DNA of 64,000 nt. Origin: Serripes groenlandicus. Taxonomy: Eukaryota > Mollusca > Bivalvia > Cardiida > Cardiidae. Of this stretch, positions 1-12,600 are shown in pieces. The notes beneath the pieces were generated by a model. That model did not search any database. It was not told the DNA's origin and saw nothing but the letters and a program-made list of their open reading frames with translations. A program made the translations under genes and the position numbers. Numbering within the stretch: position 1 is the first letter of the stretch; each line of letters begins with the position of its first letter. The stretch is from assembly GCA_031761405.1 (NCBI GenBank), contig JASEVX010000006.1, positions 26,669,097 to 26,733,096 of the forward strand. Direction: 5' to 3'.

Positions 1-53
1 AGACAAAATGGACCCTTATGAAATATTGTTTTTTAACCACAAAAAAAGTTATT

Positions 54-491
54 TTAACCCTTTCCCACATACAACAAATCTGCAGCAGATGACTTTGAAA
101 ACTTCTTTGCAAAAGTAGGGAAAACATCTATAAATGAAGGGGTAAATACTGAAAAATGTTGAAAACACTATTTTAAAGGTAAAAGGAGAAAATACTCATA
201 ATGAGCAATTTCTTCTTTTGCCAAAATGTTTTCAAAAGTCGTCTGCTGCAATATAAAATTGTGTGCATTTGTCCCTCTCCGATAAATAGCAGATCTGCAG
301 CATAAAACGTTGTGAATGACGAAGCAAAAGTATGGAAACTTTCTATAAATGAAAGTGAAATATAGTTGTTCAAAACATTGTGACAAATGGAGCAATTGCT
401 CATTATGAGTAATTTCTTCTTTAGCCACAATGTTTACAAAAGTTGTCTGTGGCAGATGCGTCGAAATGTGTCTGCAATTGGGAAAGCGTTA
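54..491. mobile_element. Older piggyBac-like MITE, composite
   Basis: Begins TTAACCCTTTCCCACATAC and ends GGGAAAGCGTTAA. Longer than one element and contains a second internal terminus-like part near 255-300, so probably two nested copies. Confidence 0.7.
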
Positions 492-566
492 AGCATATCT
501 AGATGATATACCAAAAAAAACAATTATTGTCCTCTACATGTTGTAATTCTATTATTATTTTTTCAG

Positions 567-676
567 AAAATCATCGAACCCAAACACAATATGACGATGC
601 TTTAATAATCAAGATTTTTGCCTTTCAATTTGCCAACAGCTATGCCTCATGTTTCTACATTGCATTTTTTAGAGGG
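567..676 (+). CDS. Anoctamin exon A (TM5)
   Basis: Starts after TTTTTTCAG at 566 with two bases that finish a codon from an upstream exon outside the window, then encodes NHRTQTQYDD and the TM5 signature ending FYIAFFRG. The donor is GGG|GTCAGT, a weaker site than the GTAAGT used elsewhere, but it ends exactly in phase 0, as exon B needs. FFRG followed by KFDSLG reproduces the FFKGKF junction of the family. Confidence 0.9.
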
Positions 677-3600
677 GTCAGTACATTCATTTTTCTTTAT
701 AAATGAAGTTGTCTTTTTCATAAAACTTCACAATCAGGCCTGTTTAGTTAACCCCTTCCGACATGCAGAAAATCTGCAGCAGACGAATTTGAAAACATCT
801 AGACATAAATATGTTAAATGTCCATAAATGAAAAAGTAATTGTTTATAGAGTTGAAAACATTGTGAAAAGTGTAATGTGAAATGCTCGTTATGAGTAATT
901 AATCCTTTTGCCAGAATGTTTTCCACTCTTTTCAATAGTTTTACAAATATTTATAGAGATTTTATACTTTTGCTAAGATGTTTTAAAAGTTGTTGGTTTA
1001 GTTGGCCAATCAAAGTCGAAACAATTGTGACAAATGTAATGTGAAATGAAATGGAGTAATTACTCTTTATGAACAATTTCTACTTTGCCACAATGTATTT
1101 AACTCTATTCAATAGTTTTACAGATATTTATAGAGATTTTCCATTTTTGTGCTAAGATGTTTTAAAAGTTGTAAGCAACAGATTTGTTGTATGTGGGAAA
1201 GACTTATGCTTCCAGACTTCAGGATTCTGGGGCATAAAGAAATTGCCCTGTTTGTCTGTGGCAAAATCATTGGCCATAACTTTTGTTTGACCTGTCGGAA
1301 AAAGTGCTTTCATATTTGATATATTTATACCTTGTGATAAGACCTTAATGTATGATCTTGTGAGATTCACATTGACCTTTGTCCTAAATTTGCTCTTTCC
1401 TACATACAGCAAAACTGCACAAAACTGCAGCAGACGACTTTGAAAACATCTGCAAAAAATATAAAATCTCAAAAATTATTACATCCAGTTGAATTCATTG
1501 TGGCCACAATGTTTTCAAAAGCTGTCTGCTGCATATGCAATAAAATGTGTCTAAAAGTGGGAAAGGGTTAAGAAAGTTTGTTCACTTAGCTGAGAATGTT
1601 TATAAAAGATTGTTCTGTAGAACAGAAGTCAACGTCAACCATGTTTTTCTCTTATGTTACTGAAGTTTGATAGTGTAGGTCAAGAAATTAACAAATTTAC
1701 CATTCATGCTCTTCTCTGTTTCATTCAGTTCCACTCCGCTCACGTTCCAATCAACTCTTAAAGCGTTCAGTCGTTCAAATCATTGTGATTCCCTTCTTCC
1801 GTTCCGATCAAATTGATAGATTTGTTGTTTTTTTCTATCAAAATCCGTTCAACAATTTGATTGGCTTAAGCTAATTTCATTTCGTTATCATGTTAGTTGA
1901 ACGCCACTTGCTATTTTGTTGGAAAACTCATAACTTTTTATGATTTAAATCATTTAATTCATATGAGTTACTGAGAAAGTACATCTTGAAATAAAGCGTG
2001 TTGGGATCGGGAAAAAGTGGCCAGTTAACTTAATAAAGAAAGCTGTGAAGCAAATTGTATTACAAAAATGATAATATATATAATAATGTTAGATTATATT
2101 ACAATCGGATACTTAAGTGTCTTATAAAACAAAGGTTTAGTATACAAATATGACATTAATAAAGTAAAATAATTATTGAGTTAATTGTTGCAACTGCTCA
2201 ATCAGCGAAGCATTCATGTGATTAGATTTTTAGCTCACCTGTGCACAAAGTTCAAGGTGAGCTATTGTCATCACATTTTGTCCGGCGTCTGGTGTGTGTC
2301 GTGCGTCATCAACAATTGCTCTTGTTAACACTCTACAGGCTGCATTTTGCATCCAATCATCATGAAAGTTTATCAGAACACGCATCTCCATCAAATCTTG
2401 GACAAGTTCGAAACTGGGCCATATGAAGTCAAAATCTAGGTCAATAGGTTAATTGAAGGAAAATCTTGTAAACACTCTGGAGGCCACATTTTCAACTTGA
2501 GCATGTTGAAACTTAATCAGAATGTTTGTCTTGACGATATGTAAGTCATGTTTGAACATGGGTCATATCGGGTCAAAAAGTAGGTCACTAGGTCAAATTG
2601 AAGGAAAATCTTGTTAACACTCAAGAGGCTGCAAATTTTGCTTCAGCAGTTTGAAATTTTGTCAGAATGTTTGTCTTAAAGATATCTAAATCAAGTTCGA
2701 ATATGGGTCAAATTGGGTCTGAAACTAGGTCACTCGGCAAAATTTAAGGGAAATCTTGTTAACACTGTAGAAGCAGCATTTTTGGCTACAGCAGCTTGAA
2801 ATTATGTCAGAAGGCTTATCTGAATGATATCTAGGCCAAGTTCAAATATGGTTAATGCTGGGTCAAAAACTAGGTCACTAAGCCAAATTGAAGGAAGGTC
2901 GCATTTTTTGCTTCAGCAGCTTGAAATTTTTTCAAAATGTTTGTCTGAATGATATGTAGGTCAAGTTTAAATATGGGTCATGCTGGTTCAGAAACTAGTT
3001 CACTAGGCCAAATTAAAGGGAAATCTTGTTAACACTGTAGAAGCTGCATTTTTTGCTTCAGCAGCTTCAAATTTGGTCAGAATGTTTATCTTAATGATAT
3101 CTAGGCCAAGCTTGAATACAGGTTATGCTGGTCAAAAAGTAGGCCACTAGGCCAAATTGATGGAAACTCTTGTTAACAGTCTGGAGACTGGAGTTTTGGC
3201 TTCAGCAGCTTGAAATGTTGTCAGAATGTTTGTCTGAATTATATCTAGGTCAAGTTGGAATATGTGTCAGAAACAATGTCACTAGGTCAAATTGAAGGGA
3301 AATCTTGTTAACACTCTGGATGCTGCATTTTTAACTTGAGGATGTTAAAACTTTATGAGAATGTCACTAGGCCAAATTGAAGGAAAATTATGTTAACACT
3401 GTAGAATTTGGCCAGAATGTTTATCTTAATGATATCTAGGCCAAGCTTGAATATGATATTGCCTGGTCAAAATCTTGTTAACACTCTGGAGGCCGCGTGT
3501 TTGGCTTCAGCAGCTTGAAATTTTGTCAGAATGTTTGTCTGAATTATATCTAGGTCAAGTTTGAATATAAATCATATTGGGTCAGAAACTAGGTCAATAA

Positions 3601-6600
3601 AGGAATATATTGTTCAAACTCCGGAGGCCGCATTTTTACTTTGAGCAAGTTGAAACTTTGTCAGAATGTTTGTCTTGATGATATCTAGTCCATGTTGGAA
3701 TATGGGTCATATCAGGTAAAAAAAAATTATATCCCTAGGCCAAATGAAGGAAAATATTCTTAACACACTGGATGTTGCCTTTTGAATCTTTGTCAGAATA
3801 ATTGTCTTGATGTGTTTTGCATTAGAAATCACATTGCATAATTCTGGTGATCAAACTAGGGCCATCAATGGCCCTCTTGTTTCATTCATTATGATTGTTT
3901 CATTCAGAGTGCAAAATTCCGTTCCGCTCTTAAAGCGTTCCAACTTCGTTCCAATCACGCTCTCGATCCAATCACGTTCTGCCCAGATCGTCAATTTCAT
4001 GATGTTCTTAACTGTATATATCTTGTTTTTACAGAAGTTTGATAGTTTAGGTGTGTTCGGGTTGGGATCTGAATACAAAGATGAGTGTGAAGGTGGAAAC
4101 TGTATGTCTCAACTCTCATTTCAAGTGCTCATTCTCATGTTGGCCAAACCATTCCCGAAATTCTTCAAAGATATTATATTACCGTAAGTACAGTGATTTT
4201 ATCCTTTACCCACATTTTGATGCATGGGCAGTAGACCACTTTTGAAAAACAATGGCAAAAGAAGAAATTTCAAATCTACTCAATATTCAAACTTTTCTAA
4301 GACTTTTATTATGTGGAAAAGTTTTAAATTAAAAATATGAGTCAAAAGTGGTTTTACCGCATGCTCAAACAGTCAATGCTCGGCTCTGATTTGTCTGTTG
4401 GACTAGTCTGTAATTGAGTCAAGCCTGATGAAATCTGGAGGCTTTAAAATATATGATAAAATATGAATATATCTACAATGTGGCTGGTTGTTAAAATATT
4501 CATACAGAAAATTTCCTCTTCCAATTATTTTTGATTATTTGAAACTACATGATTAATTCAATATTCACTGCATGTGAACAATTTGGCACGAAATATTATT
4601 ACAGAGATACGCATATACTGGTAAAATGCAATTAAAATGCCAAATAATCAGTAAAACCAGTACTAACTATATAAAATAAATCATTAACCCTTTCCCTCAT
4701 ACAATAATTCTGCAGCAGACGACATTGAGCATATTTTGTCAAAAGTTAAAAAATCTCTATAATCTGATGGATAACCTATGACTAAAAGTGGAAAACATTG
4801 TGGCCAAAGGAGAAATTGCTTGTTTTGAGCAATTTCTTTTTTTGTCACTATGTTTTCAAAAAGCCGTCTGCTGCAGAGGCGTCAGAAAGCGTCTGTATGA
4901 GGGAAAGGGTTAAATGATTAATAGCTCAGTAATTGCAAGAGCTGATCCATTCGTCTTGTGATATAACTGATTTCTTTTTTAAAGCAGCATAAAGCACAAA
5001 ACAATTAAATCTGTCGGCATTGCATAGGTGATATATTGTTAAAATCTGTCAAAACATCCCTAACACAAGTACAAATTATTATACTTTTAGATCACTAAAG
5101 AGATTATGGAGATCGAGACCGGCGTGTTGTCGTAGCAACTGTTGTAGCAATCAGGTCGCAGATGAGAAAAATAAATTTAAGAAACAGGACTCCATGGAGA
5201 TGAAAAAATCAAAAAAGTTCTTAAATAGACAATACTTGAAACCTCAACTAGGAGATTTTACCCTGCCTGAATACACAGAGAAGGTCATCATTTATGGGTT
5301 TTTAATGGTATGCTTATTATTTGTAAGATGTACTTGTTTTAGACTGTTTAATAACTTTTCTAGCCTTTTCCACATGCAACAAATCCTCAGCTGATGACTC
5401 TGAAAACAAAAATACAATAATTTAACCCTTTCCCTCGTACGACAATTCTGCAGCAGACGACTTTGAACATATTTTGTCAAAACATAGGAAATCTCTATAA
5501 TTGAATGGATAACCTATGACTAAAAGTGGAAAACATTGTGGCAAAAGGAGAAATTGCTCGTTTTGAGCAATTTCTTCTTTTGTCACTATGTTTTCAAAAA
5601 GCTGTCTGCTGCAGAGGTTGAAAACATTGTGGCAAATGTCCTGTGCTGCAGATGCATCAAAATGCGTACTCAGGAGGGAAAGGGTAAAATATCCGAAGAT
5701 CACTTTTCAATTTCATAAATAAGCAGATGACATTTGTCACCACTGCAGCATGCAACTAATTAAACTTTTGTAAAGGAAGGAGAAATTACTCCTTTTCTCA
5801 ACTCTTTGATGAAATGATAATTTTAGCTTTACTGTCACATTTAATCACTCTGAAAATAACATTTCTAAAAAACTGTTTTTTTGATAAATTTGTTTCATGT
5901 ATGTCACCTTCTACTCTGAGGTGGAAAAAAGTTATACTTCAGTTGATATATTTTATCCCAGTAATGGCAAGGGCTGATCCATTGATCTGTAGTTTGAATA
6001 CTTGTTCAGTCATTCATTCTATCTGAGTATTGACCATAGTTATTGGAGTAAGCATCATGTTTCATCCACCAATGGATACAAAATGTATCAGGGAATGTAG
6101 CCAGGCCCGAAAATATAAAACATACTATGTGCACAGAAATGAACTCTTTGCTCCAAATAAGACTTCTGATTGGACAATTTGGGTGAATTCCGACCAATCA
6201 GAAACATGAGAACAGATTCTGAACACAGAGTCAACTTTTAATAGTTAAGGAGCTTTTGACAATGACTTTATTGGACATTTTATGTAACTTGTCTTTTATT
6301 CATCTTAATCCTTTCCCCACACGCAGACACATTTTGAAGACGGTGTTGCAAAAGGAGGAATTGCTCATATTAAGCAATTTCTCCTTTTGTCCCAATGCTT
6401 TAAACTCTATTCAAAATTACTCTTTCGTTTATAGAGATTTTGAATATGTTTGCCTATTTGTTTTCAAAGTGGACTTCTGAGTATTTATGGGATCTTGTCT
6501 TTCACTCACCTGAATTCCAATTCCTTTCAGATATTTGCAGCATCCTTTCCGTTGGCACCTATGATAGCATTGCTCACACTAGTGATTGATATTAGAATTG

Positions 6601-9600
6601 ATGCTAAAAGGTTGTTATGGTTTAATAGGCGTCCAGTGCCTTTCATTGCTCAAGACTTGGGTAAGAAATTAAGATTTTCCCTAAACCCTTTCCCACATAC
6701 AGAAAATCTGCAGTAGACGACTTTAAAAACATGTTGGCACAAATGTGAAAATAATGGTATAACTATTGAATAAAGTTGAAAACATTGTGGCAAAAGGAGA
6801 AATGGCTTGTTTTGAGCAATTTCTCCTTTAGTCACACAGTTTTCAAAAGTTGTCTGCTGCAAATATGTTTTCCTAGAACTTTATCTTAGCATTTTGATAT
6901 ATTTTGTTTCTTATTTGTAGAATCCATTTAATTGCCTTTTTAACAAAACCAGGACCAAAAAAATTCAGTTGATTAAATTTCATGCCCATGGCTCTCATTT
7001 CTTCAACCCTTTCCCACATACAACAAATCTGCAGTAGACGACATCTACAGAAAACATCCAGGCAAAATTATGGAAATTTTTAAGAAGGGAAAGTTTAATT
7101 ATAAAAAAGAGTTTTAGAAAACTTTGTTGCAAAAGGAGAAATTGTTCATTATAATTGGAAAAAAACTTTAAGGCAAATATAGTTTATTTATTGAAATGAA
7201 CAATTTCTTCTTTTGACACAATGTTTTCGGAGGTTTTCTGGTTCAAAGGCATCAAAAATGGTTGGGCAAAGGCTTACAATGACCTTTTTTTTGGAAAATA
7301 CTGGTCCATATTGCATGCATCGTTCAGATGATTTGTCATATTTGTGTAGATATTTTCGAACTTATTTAGTTAACATTGATTGCAAAAGAAGATTTATGCT
7401 TATATAAATCATTTTCCCTGTCTTTTTCCTGGAAATCTAACCAGTACTTACGCCAATTGTTGGGAAAAGGCACGAATCGGCTCATTACAGGGTATGAATC
7501 TTGGACCTTTGGTACAAGAGGAGGAGCTCCATCAATGCAACACTGTCTACCACTGTCTACCATGATGTTCAGCTCGATTTTTGTTTGATTGATGGTTTGA
7601 GATTTAATGCTTTCCCTCATATAGACGCTTTCTGACGCCTCTGCAGCAGATGCCTTTTTGAAAACATAGTGACAAAAGAAGAAATTGCACAAAACGTGAA
7701 ATTTCTCCTTTTGTCACAATGTTTTCCACTTTTAGTCATAGGTCATCCATTCAATTATAGAGATTTTCCACTTTTTGATAAAATATGTTCAAAGTCGTCT
7801 GCTGCAGAATTGTCGTATGAGGGAAAGGGTTAACTGCTGTTTTCAACAGTTATATCATGGCGGCCAGTTCAGCTTCCCATGTGTTTCCCGGCTGCCAAGT
7901 CCTGTCAACCCTTTCCCTCATATAGACGCTTTCTGATGCCTCTGCAGCAGACGGCTTTTTGAAAACATACTGACAAAAGAAGAAATTGCACAAAACGTGC
8001 AATTTCTCCTTTTGACACAATGTTTTCCACTTTTAGTCATAGGTTATCCATTCAATTATGGAGATTTTCTATGTTTTGACAAAATACGTTCGTCTGCTGC
8101 AGAATTGTTGTATGAGGAAAAGGGTTAATTAAATTCCAAGAGACATGGCTAATATAATTGTATTCAGCAATAGACAAAACCATTCGGATGCCTTTGCAGC
8201 AGAGGACTTTTGAAAACCTAGTGGCAAAAACAGAAATTCCTCATAATTTTTGCCACAATGTTTTCAACTCGATTCAATAAAAGTATTTTTATTTAGGAAA
8301 TAGATCTCATTTTGAGTGATATACCGGCTCGTATATCACGATTGGGAGTTCAGGTGTGTAGTAATTAATCACGAAGGCCGAATGGCCTGAGTGATTAATT
8401 TATACACACCTGAATGACACATCGTGATATAAGAGCCGGTATATCACTCAAAATGAGATCTATTTCAATTCTAGCACTTTTTTATAACTTAAAGGGATAC
8501 AAATTAAGGGTGAACTATGTTTTGACATGACGTTGTTTTCCTTGATAAAATAACATGTAGGCTATTCTATCTTTACTCCCCATTGTATTTGTTTTGGAAT
8601 TTTCGATTTTTTCAACTAACAAAACATTTTGAAATCAGGTATATTAACAGTCTATGAACATTTTATTTTTATTATAACTTTTTCAATTATTCTTAAACTC
8701 ATCATGGGCAATTTGTTACTGTCTCATTCTAACACAATGTTTTCGACCGCGCCAAAAATGTTGGTAAAACACGTGAATGACGTCATTTCAAACAATAACG
8801 TCACCGTTACAATTCAAATTTCCAACCGGCATTTACAACAAAAGCTCGTAACTTCATTCATAAAATGTCAAGCACAATGTAGTAACGCATGCGCTCTGAG
8901 AAACGTTGTATGAAAAATACGGAGGAGGGAATTTCAACAGCCAAAAATAGTTCCGGAAATTTAGAGTGATATACTGCATTTAGATCACGCTCAAATCCTT
9001 CTTTGTGTATAGAAGAGAAATTGTCAATAGTGTTAGAATTGTAAATAATGATTTTTCTTATTTTTGCCTAGATATTTTCAAAGTCTGCTACAATTTTTAC
9101 ATATGTGGGAAACGGATAATTGTATTCAGCGCTTGTCAAATAAACTGTTTGTAAACTGATGTATTACAGGTATGTGGATGGGTATTTTGCACTTTGTCAA
9201 TCTAATCGGAGTGATTACAAACGGGTTTTTAATCGCCTTCACTTCCAGCTGGGGACAGAAATATGAACTGTCAACACAGCTCTGGATCTGTATTGGATTT
9301 GAGGTAAAAATGCACAGTTTAACACAGTATAACACATTATAAGTATAACACAGTATAACACATTATAAGTATAACACATTATAACATAGTTTAACACAGT
9401 ATACCACAAACACATTATAACACAGTATAACACAGTATACCACAAACACATTATAACATAGTATAACACAGTATGACACAATAGTATAACACAGTATAAC
9501 ACATTATAATGTAGTATAACATAGTATATATACCACAAACACAGTATAACACATTATAACACAGCATAACACAGCATAACACAGCATAACACAGCATAAC

Positions 9601-12600
9601 ACAGCATAACACAGTATAACACAGTATAACACAGCATAACACAGTATAACACAGTATAACACAGCATAACACAGCATAACACAGTATAACACAGTATAAC
9701 ACAGTATTACACATTCTACTAACCTTATTATTCCCTCCACTTTAAAGAAGTGGTTGGGAAAATAGCTTTGTGCGATTTAATTCTTTGTCATGCCTCCTTG
9801 TCTGGACCATATCTCCTATGCTGTCGCATTTGCAAACACCAATGGTTTGGAGAAGGTGTGTTTTTAGCATACCAAAAGTGATCATTGTGACCTTGACCTC
9901 TGACCCTATTTTAAAGAACACAGCATGCCTGGGTCATATCTCTTATGCTATTGCACCTGGATTTACCAAATTTACTATGAAAATGTATCTTGGGAAGACG
10001 ATGTGCCATGTTCCAAAAATGGGGTCACTATGACCTTGACCACATTTAAAGAAATAGCATGTCTGGGCCACATTTCCAACACTTTTATCAAGCTTCCTTA
10101 GCTTAGTTTGGAAGCAAAGTGGGCTGTCAATCCTGAAGTTGTGAATTGGAACCCCAGCTCGACATTTCAATTCATTTTCTCCCGAAGACTGAAAAAAGTA
10201 ATTGTGACTAGCGTGATTTATGTATTGTGTACAAGAAGTAAAACACTGGTACCTTTCCATTTGACCCCGCTTAAAATAAAATATTGTTTGGGCTATATTA
10301 AGTGTACTGTTGCATACCAGATATTGTTAAAAATTTCAAATGTTGTTTAACCCTTACCCACATATAGACGCCAATGCAGCAGACGATTTTTAAAAGGAGA
10401 AATTGCCTATAATGAGCAATTTCTCCATTTGTCACAATGATATCAATTTGTTTCAATAATCATACTATCATTTAAAGAGATTTTCTATTTTCTGGACTTC
10501 ATAATTTCAAAGACGTCTGCTGCAGATTTGTTGTTTGTGGATTCTGGGAAAGTGTTAAGGACAAGCATATGGTTGGAGGCAGTGTTTCACAAACAATCTA
10601 GTTTAAGCATGAAATACTTTAAAAATTTCCTTCCCACATGCAGCATACATGCATGTACCCGGCAGGGCTTCGGAAGACTGGAATTCAGCTGGTCCGGACC
10701 GTTTTCTAAATCGCCAGATCGGTTTCAATGCTAAAACTTGTAAAAAAAACGGTCCAGATATTTATAAAATCTCATTAATACCTATGTCACTGTGTAAACA
10801 AAAACCCAATAAAATCCTAGCAAGTACACACAATCTTTATTTCTAAAACATCAGTTACGCTTCGAGAGAGTCACTTACTGTGATGTAAACAAGATAAGCT
10901 GTCCGATAATTGGTCCAGGAGGGTGTGACAATCGTGTTGTAATTACTCCCTTCGGTTTGATAGATAATGCATGTGTTAAAGGCTTCTTTAAAAGTGTTTT
11001 CTAATTACTAGTTAATTAGTCTAACATTTTTAAATTGGTCCCAGTCCGATCTGAATGGCTTATTGATATGTTATTTTTATTTTTATTTTCATTTCGGACT
11101 GTTTCAAACGATCTACGCTGTTTCAAACCGTTATGCAACATTAAAGGTGCTTATAAATGGAAATATTATTGATGTCGATAATTAGAACTCAATGTTTTAT
11201 TACTCAAGAGTTTCATTCTGTATATATAATGTAGAAGTTTTAAGTTTTAAGTTCAATTGTCATTCGATACGTTGTTGAAATGGCTCAACACAATTTACTT
11301 GCGATGTTCAAAAAGTCAAATGATAAGCTTTGCAACCCAGATCATGTTGACAAAGAGATCCGGATTGAGGAACCGGTTCATAACGACTCAAAGGAATCCG
11401 CTGTGGTCGAGTGGTTAGCGTCAGGGATTTCGAAACCGGGTGTCCCGGGTTCGATCCCCAGTCGCGGCACTGCGGTCATGGTGGAGTGCCCTTGGGCAAG
11501 GCACATTTTCTAGCCTAGTACTGGTTTGTTTACCCAGGGATCATGAATAATTAAATTTAATTGCGCGCTAAATGACCTTAGCTGTCGATGCGCCATAAAA
11601 CAATATACATTCATTCATTCATAACGACTCAAACAGTCGGATTGGCGAACCTACTGAGTTAGTATGTTGGGCTGGCAACCCAATTCATACCATCTGGCCT
11701 GGGAAACCGGTTGATCAAATGGGTAAAAGTAAACTGGATGCATTTTCAATCATGAAAAATAGATCGATACATGAGGAAAAAGGCAAAGAGAGAAATCTAA
11801 AACTTAGTTGTGGGGCTTCCTCCGAACAAGCTTATAAAAAGACAAAAAGTGATGACAAAATATTGTCTTTCATTTCAGCACATTGTGTTCGCTCTGAAGT
11901 TTTTGTTGGCCTATTTAATACCGGATGTACCAAAAGACGTGAAGCTAGCAATTAGAAGGGTAAGTCATGTTAAAAAACAAAACACATTTTGAAGACATTG
12001 AGCCATTTAAAGGGATTTTCAATGCTTTGCCAAACTGTTTTAAGGTGGTCTGCCTAAGTTTTTCTGTAATAATAGTGACTTGCTTTGAAAATATTTGAGA
12101 TAGAAAATGAAACATCTGCATAATTGGAAGTTTTTCACAAAGGGTTGTGAGGAAAGCGGAAATTGCTTGGTTATATTGAACAATTTATTACTCCATATAT
12201 GCAATGTTTTCGAAAGTTGTCCTGTGTAGAGGCATCCTAATTTGTCTATATAATTGAAAAGAATAACACATTAAAAGCTGATATTTTAAGCTCACCTTAA
12301 CACAAAGTGCTCAAGGTGAATTATTGTGATCGCCCTATGACCCGCATGCGTCATGCAGCGGTCAACATTTTCTCCTCAGTAACCAGTGGGTCAATTGGGG
12401 TCAAACTACACAGGAACCATCCTCCCAATGACTTCACTAGAATTCCCTCAAATCTTTGGGATCCATGCAGAATTCTGGTTTCCATAGCAACCAAACAAAA
12501 ACAACTCTAAAAGTCTTCTTCTCTGAAACTGGTTGGGCAGTTTTCAAATAAATTGTTAGAAATGAGCCTTGGGTGCCCCTCTATCAGATTCCTTCAAGCC

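Larger units (their letters stand above)
8180..9118. mobile_element. Older MITE split by foldback-containing insertion
   Basis: Left half 8180-8296 (CTTTGCAGCAGAGGACTTTTG to CAACTCGATTC) and right half about 9040-9118 (TTTTTGCCTAGATATTTTC to ATGTGGGAAACGGATAA) fit one MITE; the 740 bases between start with the 8297 foldback. Confidence 0.55.

Noticed and set aside
168..430. Many small frames with peptides like NEQFLLLPQCFQ, EEIAHNEQF or LLQTTFENI across the window
   Set aside because: They are translations of the MITE hairpin and its flanks, recur in unrelated frames and strands, and have no coding support.
3807..4034. Upstream extension of the exon B frame as coding
   Set aside because: It is the tail of a repeat element and CGTTCC-rich repeat; exon A joins exon B at 4035 in the correct phase and family alignment.
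5100..5101. Alternative acceptor CTAAAG at 5100 for exon C
   Set aside because: It would change the joining phase from exon B and break the frame.
9239..9740. Minus-strand frames rich in CYTVLYCVI
   Set aside because: Pure translation of the 10-bp minisatellite.
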